A stretch of DNA of 64,000 nucleotides from Photorhabdus bodei. Lineage in GTDB: Bacteria; Pseudomonadota; Gammaproteobacteria; Enterobacterales; Enterobacteriaceae. This document shows positions 59,467 through 64,000 of this stretch, piece after piece; position 1 is the stretch's first letter; each line of letters starts with the position of its first letter. The DNA lies in NCBI RefSeq assembly GCF_003287735.1, contig NZ_NSCM01000013.1, positions 19,687 to 83,686 on the forward strand, read 5' to 3'. The position numbers were made by a program, and so were the translations under genes. Below the pieces are notes generated by a model. It made no database searches. It had not been told where the DNA came from and saw nothing but the letters and a program-made list of their open reading frames with translations.

Positions 59467-59901
59467 ATGACATTACAACAATGGGGTTTTTCATTCAAAG
59501 GACGAATTGGGCGGCGTGAATTCTGGATTGGTATTGGTGTTTGCTTGGCTTTGATGTTTGTTATCTTGACTATTCAGGGAATGAATTCTTTGACCATGCA
59601 CTATGCTGTTTTTGCACTTGTCTTGGTGATGTATCCCGTAGCGGCAATGATGGTTAAGCGTCTGCATGATCGAAATAAGCGAGGAGGCTGGTCGCTGCTT
59701 TTATTACTGGCAGGGCTGTTGATTGCTGTTGACTGGGGTGGCATGGCACCGTTCTGGCAATGGGGGATTGGCCGTTTTATCCCCACATTGATCATTGTAA
59801 TGATGGCGCTTGATTGCGGTGTATTCCGTGGTACGGATGGGCCAAACCGGTTTGGTGAGGCGACAGAGAAAGTGGATTTTATTTCTGTCAAAGATAATTG
59901 A
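59467..59901 (+). CDS. yiiR: DUF805 membrane protein (YiiR-like)
   Basis: This 144-residue inner-membrane protein has four predicted spans and the DUF805 signatures FKGRIGRREFWIG and VKRLHDRNKRGGW. It is convergent with fpr and divergent from yiiQ, as in E. coli. The function is unknown. Confidence 0.9.
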   Translation: MTLQQWGFSFKGRIGRREFWIGIGVCLALMFVILTIQGMNSLTMHYAVFALVLVMYPVAAMMVKRLHDRNKRGGWSLLLLLAGLLIAVDWGGMAPFWQWGIGRFIPTLIIVMMALDCGVFRGTDGPNRFGEATEKVDFISVKDN

Positions 59902-59903
59902 AA

Positions 59904-60650
59904 TTACCAATATTGCTCACTGGTGATATGCCCCGGTTTGCGGCGTAAGTGTTTTATCATTCCACGCTGCTCTTTTAGTAGTTGCTGGGTATCTTTCACC
60001 ATCTGAGGGTTACCGCATAACATAATATGGCTGTTGTCACTGCTCATCGTAAGTTCGACAGCGGACTCAAGTTCGCCGTTCTCGATCAATGCTGGGATAC
60101 GGCCAGTCAATGAGTCGGGGTTTTGTTCACGACTGACGATAGTCTGAATTCGTAACTTGCCATTGAGACGTTCAACTAATTGCTGCATTAAGGGCAGATA
60201 GCTTAAATCTTGTGTTAGTCTGACTGCATGCACCAATACGATGTTCTTGAATCTATCCAGATGATCTCCTTGCTGGAGGATTGACAGATAAGGGCCAATG
60301 GCAGTCCCTGTTGAAAGCATCCATAATGTTTCACAATCAGGTATTTCATCAAGAATAAAAAAGCCTGCGGCTTGTTCTGTTACTAAGAGATCATCACCCG
60401 GTTGCAGAGCTGCTAACCGTGGGCTGAGTTTGCCTTCTGGAACCGTCACTAAGTAGAATTCAAGATTATTATCTATCGGGGCATTAACATAAGAGTAGGC
60501 CCGTTGCACCCGTTCATCATCTATTTCCATCGCCAGTTTTGCAAACTGACCCGCAGTAAATTCTTCAACCGGTGCATGTATCCTGATGCTGAATAAGGTA
60601 TTCGTCCAGTGAATAACTTGTGTAACTTTTCCTGTAACCCAGTTTGCCAT
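59904..60650 (-). CDS. fpr: Ferredoxin/flavodoxin-NADP+ reductase
   Basis: This 248-residue FAD enzyme supplies reduced flavodoxin/ferredoxin. It contains the FAD motif RAYSYVNAP, STGTAIGPYLSIL, NADP-binding MLCGNPQMV and the C-terminal HLRRKPGHITSEQYW typical of bacterial-type Fpr. The length matches E. coli. Confidence 0.96.
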   Translation of the reverse strand: MANWVTGKVTQVIHWTNTLFSIRIHAPVEEFTAGQFAKLAMEIDDERVQRAYSYVNAPIDNNLEFYLVTVPEGKLSPRLAALQPGDDLLVTEQAAGFFILDEIPDCETLWMLSTGTAIGPYLSILQQGDHLDRFKNIVLVHAVRLTQDLSYLPLMQQLVERLNGKLRIQTIVSREQNPDSLTGRIPALIENGELESAVELTMSSDNSHIMLCGNPQMVKDTQQLLKEQRGMIKHLRRKPGHITSEQYW

Positions 60651-60973
60651 TGGAACTTATCTCCTATCCCGAAAGAAATCTCCGAACAGTTTGTTTTTAC
60701 GTCGCTATTTTAGTCCTATAGAGATAAATACCATTATCGATTCTGTGTCATAGAAAAATTAACCATTATTTTATTAGTGCTGGGTTTATACCTGTCATCC
60801 TTCAAGTTGCCTCTTTGTTGGCTGCACTCACTCACCCCGGTCACATAGTTATCTATGCTCCCGGGGATTCGCTCCCTTGCCGCCGCGATGCATCTTGAAA
60901 TCCATAAGGTATATATGTGCATATTTGTTGCCATATGTGGCGTAATTGACTGCAATTTTTTCTGAAAATAAAA
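60651..60973. other. Gap between fpr and emrD remnant
   Basis: This 323-bp gap holds the fpr promoter region and the palindromic repeat at 60788-60912. No gene was seen. Confidence 0.6.
60788..60912. repeat. Palindromic intergenic repeat (ERIC/YPAL-like)
   Basis: ATACCTGTCATCCTTCAAGTTGC at the left and GCATCTTGAAATCCATAAGGTAT at the right are imperfect inverted ends, and CACCCCGG...CCGGGG pairs in the middle. The 125-bp unit with GTTGGCTGCACTCACTCACC resembles the short palindromic repeats found between genes in Yersinia, Serratia and Photorhabdus. It lies where the 5' part of emrD should be. Confidence 0.75.
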
Positions 60974-61246
60974 TTGTGCACTGCTTTTTTCTTTGGTGCA
61001 GGAATGTTGTTTCCACTAGCAATAACAGGGGTAATGGAGCCATTTCCTTATCTGGCCGGTGCAGCGGGAGCGCTGGTCGGTGGTTTGCAGAATGTTGGCT
61101 CTGGCTTAGTAACCTGGTTATCTGCAATGCTGCCGCAAAATAATCAATTCAGTGTAGGCATGCTGATATTCTTTACGTCAGTTTTGATCTTGCTTTGTTG
61201 GTTACCATTGGCACATAGGATGCAACGCCAGGGACATGTCGTTTAA
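60974..61246 (+). pseudogene. emrD: C-terminal fragment of multidrug transporter EmrD
   Basis: The last 90 or so codons of an MFS transporter remain: FFFGAGMLFPLAITGVMEPF, LAGAAGALVGGLQNVGSGL, VTWLSAMLPQ and CWLPLAHRM. These align with the end of EmrD. About three quarters of the gene is missing; the palindromic repeat lies just upstream. It is not expected to be functional. Confidence 0.85.
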
Positions 61247-61255
61247 TCATATAGT

Positions 61256-61286
61256 AAAGAAAGGGTGGTAATTTCACCCTTTCTTT
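61256..61286. terminator. Bidirectional terminator between emrD remnant and glpK
   Basis: AAAGAAAGGGTG-GTAATTT-CACCCTTTCTTT is a perfect 12-bp stem with A/T flanks serving both convergent genes. Confidence 0.8.
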
Positions 61287-61303
61287 ATATTAATTAGAAT
61301 GCC

Positions 61304-62827
61304 TTAGCCTTTATCTTCCCAATCCTGCGCGCGGGCAACTGCTTTTTTCCAGCCATTGTATTTGTAATTACGTTCAGTGGTTTCAATGCTTGGACGGAAT
61401 TCTTTTTCAATGGTGGCTTTACTTTTCACTTCATCCAGGTCTTTCCAGTAGCCAACTGCCAATCCTGCGAGGAATGCTGCACCCAATGCAGTGCTTTCAC
61501 GTACCACAGGGCGTTCTACACGGGTGCCAAGAATATCTGATTGGAATTGCATCAGGAAGTTATTGGCAACGGCTCCGCCATCTACCCGTAGTGCTTGCAG
61601 CCGGGTACCTGCATCAGCTTGCATAGCGTCCAGTACATCACGGGTCTGATAGGCGATAGATTCCAGCGTCGCACGAATGATGTGATTACTGTTGGTGCCG
61701 CGGGTTAGGCCGAAAATTGACCCTCGGGCGTAGGGGTCCCAATAGGGGGCACCAAGGCCGGTAAAAGCAGGGATCACATATACGCCGTTACTATTTTTAA
61801 CTTTAGTGGCAAAATATTCGGAGTCAGCCGCATCTGCAATAAGTTTCAGTTCATCACGCAACCACTGAATAGAGGCACCACCAACGAAAACCGCACCTTC
61901 AAGTGCATAGTTCACTTCGCCGCGAGGACCACAGGCAATGGTTGTCAGTAGGCCGTGATTGGAGCGTACGGCATCTGTACCCGTGTTCATCAGTAGGAAA
62001 CAGCCTGTCCCGTAGGTGTTTTTCGCCATACCCGGTTGGACACAAAGTTGACCATATAGAGCAGCTTGCTGATCACCTGCGATACCTGAGATAGGGATCC
62101 GAGTGCCGCCTTTACCGCCGATGTTGGTCTGACCATAAATCTCAGAAGATGAATGAACGCTAGGCAGTAGGGATCGCGGGATTTGTAACTCATCAAGAAT
62201 ATGCTGATCCCACTCCAGATTGTGAATATTGAACAGCATCGTTCGGGAGGCGTTTGTGAAATCGGTAACGTGGACACGGCCTTGAGTCATTTTCCATACC
62301 AGCCAAGTATCCACAGTACCGAATAGGAGCTCACCCTTTTCAGCTCGTTCACGGGCGCCTGCGACGTTATCTAAGATCCATTTTACTTTGGTGCCGGAGA
62401 AATAAGGGTCTACTACCAGCCCTGTATTCTGGCGAATATATTCTTCTAATCCCTCTTTTTGTTTGAGTTTAGTACACGCGTCTGCGGTACGGCGACATTG
62501 CCAAACGATGGCATTGTAAATAGGTTTACCGGTTTCTTTTTCCCAAATAATCGTTGTTTCACGTTGGTTGGTAATCCCAATACCGGCAATTTGATCAGAA
62601 CTAATATCCGCTTTCGCCAATACTTCTACTAAAGTTGAGCTTTGGGTTGCCCAGATTTCCATGGGATCGTGTTCTACCCAACCCGGTTTAGGATAAATTT
62701 GCGTAAACTCTCTTTGGGAAATTGAGATAATATTGGCGTCGTGATCAAGAATTATTGCTCGGGAACTGGTGGTTCCCTGATCAAGAGCGACAATATACTT
62801 TTTCTCAATCATATTTTCTGTTGTCAT
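61304..62827 (-). CDS. glpK: Glycerol kinase
   Basis: This 507-residue FGGY-family kinase phosphorylates glycerol to glycerol-3-P and traps it in the cell. Motifs: [35 protein letters not shown], and the C-terminal FGGY signature around [19 protein letters not shown]. The start at [11 protein letters not shown] has AGG nine bases upstream; MIEKKY (62812) would match E. coli more closely. It lies 30 bp after glpF. Confidence 0.96.
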   Translation of the reverse strand: MTTENMIEKKYIVALDQGTTSSRAIILDHDANIISISQREFTQIYPKPGWVEHDPMEIWATQSSTLVEVLAKADISSDQIAGIGITNQRETTIIWEKETGKPIYNAIVWQCRRTADACTKLKQKEGLEEYIRQNTGLVVDPYFSGTKVKWILDNVAGARERAEKGELLFGTVDTWLVWKMTQGRVHVTDFTNASRTMLFNIHNLEWDQHILDELQIPRSLLPSVHSSSEIYGQTNIGGKGGTRIPISGIAGDQQAALYGQLCVQPGMAKNTYGTGCFLLMNTGTDAVRSNHGLLTTIACGPRGEVNYALEGAVFVGGASIQWLRDELKLIADAADSEYFATKVKNSNGVYVIPAFTGLGAPYWDPYARGSIFGLTRGTNSNHIIRATLESIAYQTRDVLDAMQADAGTRLQALRVDGGAVANNFLMQFQSDILGTRVERPVVRESTALGAAFLAGLAVGYWKDLDEVKSKATIEKEFRPSIETTERNYKYNGWKKAVARAQDWEDKG

Positions 62828-62857
62828 GATAATAACCTGTTCTGGTAATGCTCTACT

Positions 62858-63688
62858 TTAGGCTTTCTTATTCTTCTGGTCTTCAGTCTTATGAACATCA
62901 GATGGTAAATTGCGACCAATAAGTTTACGGTAGCCAAATGCTCCCACAATACCGCCGATAATAGGGGCGGTCAGAGTAACCAGACAGTAAGGGATTTCAC
63001 GCCCACCCGTCAGGGCAATATCTCCCCAACCAGCCAGATAAGCAACTAATTTGGGGCCAAAGTCACGGGCCGGGTTCAGCGCGAAACCGGTTAATGGGCC
63101 AAATGCACCGCCGATAACGGCAATCACAATACCAATCAGTAACGGGGCCAGAGGACCGCGGGGAATACCGTTGCCGTCGTCAGTCAGCGACAGAATCAAA
63201 CAGAGCAGAATGGCGGCAATGATAACTTCTATCATAAAAGCCTGAGAAATGGACAGTGGCGCCATTGGGTAAGTAGAGAATACACCTGCTGTAAACAGGC
63301 TTTCAGGCGTACCACGAATGATATTGTGTACCTGTTCGTAATCAAGGAATACGCTGTAGTACATCATGTAAATGAGAACGGCAGCGATGAAGCCACCAAT
63401 CATTTGGGCAATAATGAAAGGGATAACCTTTTTGCCATCAAAACGGGCAAACAACCATAAGGCAATCGTCACTGCTGGGTTAAGGTGAGCACCGGAAACA
63501 CCTGCGGTGAGATAAACAGCCAACGCAACGCTCATACCCCAAATAATACTGATTTCCCATAAGCCTAATTGTGCGCCGGCAATACGTGCAGCGGCAACAC
63601 AGCCTACTCCAAGGAAAACCAATAGTGCGGTACCAAGAAACTCAGAGATACATTGTCCGGTTAATGTCGTGCTAGTGGTTTGGCTCAT
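62858..63688 (-). CDS. glpF: Glycerol facilitator (aquaglyceroporin)
   Basis: This 276-residue MIP-family channel has six membrane spans and both NPA boxes (SGAHLNPAVTIALW and GFALNPARDFGPK; the Asp after the second box is typical of glycerol channels). It is the first gene of the glpFK operon, as in E. coli. Confidence 0.96.
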   Translation of the reverse strand: MSQTTSTTLTGQCISEFLGTALLVFLGVGCVAAARIAGAQLGLWEISIIWGMSVALAVYLTAGVSGAHLNPAVTIALWLFARFDGKKVIPFIIAQMIGGFIAAVLIYMMYYSVFLDYEQVHNIIRGTPESLFTAGVFSTYPMAPLSISQAFMIEVIIAAILLCLILSLTDDGNGIPRGPLAPLLIGIVIAVIGGAFGPLTGFALNPARDFGPKLVAYLAGWGDIALTGGREIPYCLVTLTAPIIGGIVGAFGYRKLIGRNLPSDVHKTEDQKNKKA

Positions 63689-63943
63689 ATGTTCTATCCT
63701 ACAAAGAAGATTTTAGAGGCGTAATTATTATTGTCACCTTTCAGAAATTGAAAAGGAGATTATGTAAATTTATCGTTAATGAGCGGAAACGAGAAATAGC
63801 GAAATTAAAATGTGTGTGTTGTGTCAACAAAATGAGCGAATCCGCATTTATCCGCTATTTTGCTAAAAATTAACCTGATTATCACTTAAATTCAGCTCCC
63901 ATAGGCGTATACTTAAAATAAGTCTGTGTGGAGGTAAATGAAA
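63689..63943. promoter_or_regulatory. glpF upstream region
   Basis: This 255-bp AT-rich region upstream of glpF must contain its promoter. ATGAGCGGAAACGAGAAAT (63778-63796) resembles a GlpR half-site arrangement, but the match is weak and I do not insist on it. The rightmost part (63893-63940) may already be the end of an IS1595-type element, with GGCGTATACTTAAAATAAG (63904 onwards). Confidence 0.4.
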
Positions 63944-64000
63944 ATGGCTAAAAATCAGATTCAATTCCAAAAAGGCATTTCTATTCATGAGTTTATTTCA
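63944..64000 (+). CDS. IS1595-type transposase, N-terminus only
   Basis: The frame MAKNQIQFQKGISIHEFIS runs off the edge. The (M)xKNxxQFQxGxSxxEF pattern is the usual start of IS1595-family transposases, which continue with a zinc-ribbon. An ATG two codons earlier (63938) is possible; GGAGG precedes it. Only 19 codons are visible. Confidence 0.6.
   Translation, partial: MAKNQIQFQKGISIHEFIS

Noticed and set aside
63778..63796. GlpR operator upstream of glpF
   Set aside because: Only a loose similarity to GlpR sites; not strong enough to list as an operator of its own.
1..64000. CRISPR array or cas genes
   Set aside because: No regularly spaced short direct repeats and no Cas-like proteins were seen.
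1..64000. rRNA or tRNA genes
   Set aside because: None recognised by characteristic sequence or cloverleaf-like stretches in the gaps.

Overview
The window comes from a gammaproteobacterium of the Enterobacterales, most likely a Photorhabdus/Xenorhabdus-type member of the Morganellaceae. The chromosomal backbone follows the enteric order cpxA-cpxR-cpxP ... pfkA-sbp-tpiA-yiiQ-yiiR-fpr ... glpK-glpF, but it is AT-rich, full of toxin-antitoxin modules and broken by insertions. The genus is inferred from gene content and was not confirmed by a search.

Positions 1-12,440 (all minus strand) are an O-antigen cluster read leftwards from a JUMPstart/ops element at about 12.42 kb. It encodes the complete WbpA-WbpB-WbpE-WbpD-WbpI route to UDP-ManNAc3NAcA-type diacetamido uronic acids, a Wzx flippase, a Wzy-like polymerase, two GT4 glycosyltransferases, a second sugar aminotransferase and the first codons of a phosphoglycosyl transferase. 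Between wzx and wzy lies a membrane-anchored protein that looks like a heparosan-type glucuronyl C5-epimerase. This is the most unusual gene in the window.

Positions 12,631-15,345 hold the Cpx envelope-stress system: cpxA and cpxR on the minus strand, cpxP divergent, with a perfect CpxR box between them.

Positions 15,399-51,737 are a stack of P2-family elements inserted serially downstream of cpxP. Element A (15.4-18.6 kb) is a remnant with a broken integrase and repressor and two TA modules. Element B (18.6-50.55 kb) is an apparently complete P2-like prophage: int, C, cox, dam-like gene, gpA, cos, Q-P-O-N-M-L-X, lysis genes, R-S-V-W-J-I-H-G, FI-FII-E/E'-T-U-D and ogr, plus cargo. The cargo is a KAP-like P-loop NTPase between A and cos, duplicated XRE regulators around a Ner-like gene, and hicAB lying between fragments of a Tn3-type transposase and a group II intron. 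Element C (50.55-51.74 kb) is a short remnant with a higBA-type module and a degenerate fourth att-like end.

Positions 51.8-64.0 kb are mostly chromosomal: a three-gene phospholipid operon, a Phd-type antitoxin with a dead toxin, pfkA, an internally deleted tnpB, sbp, tpiA, yiiQ (DUF1454), yiiR (DUF805), fpr, a truncated emrD next to a palindromic repeat, glpK, glpF, and the start of an IS1595-type transposase at the right edge.
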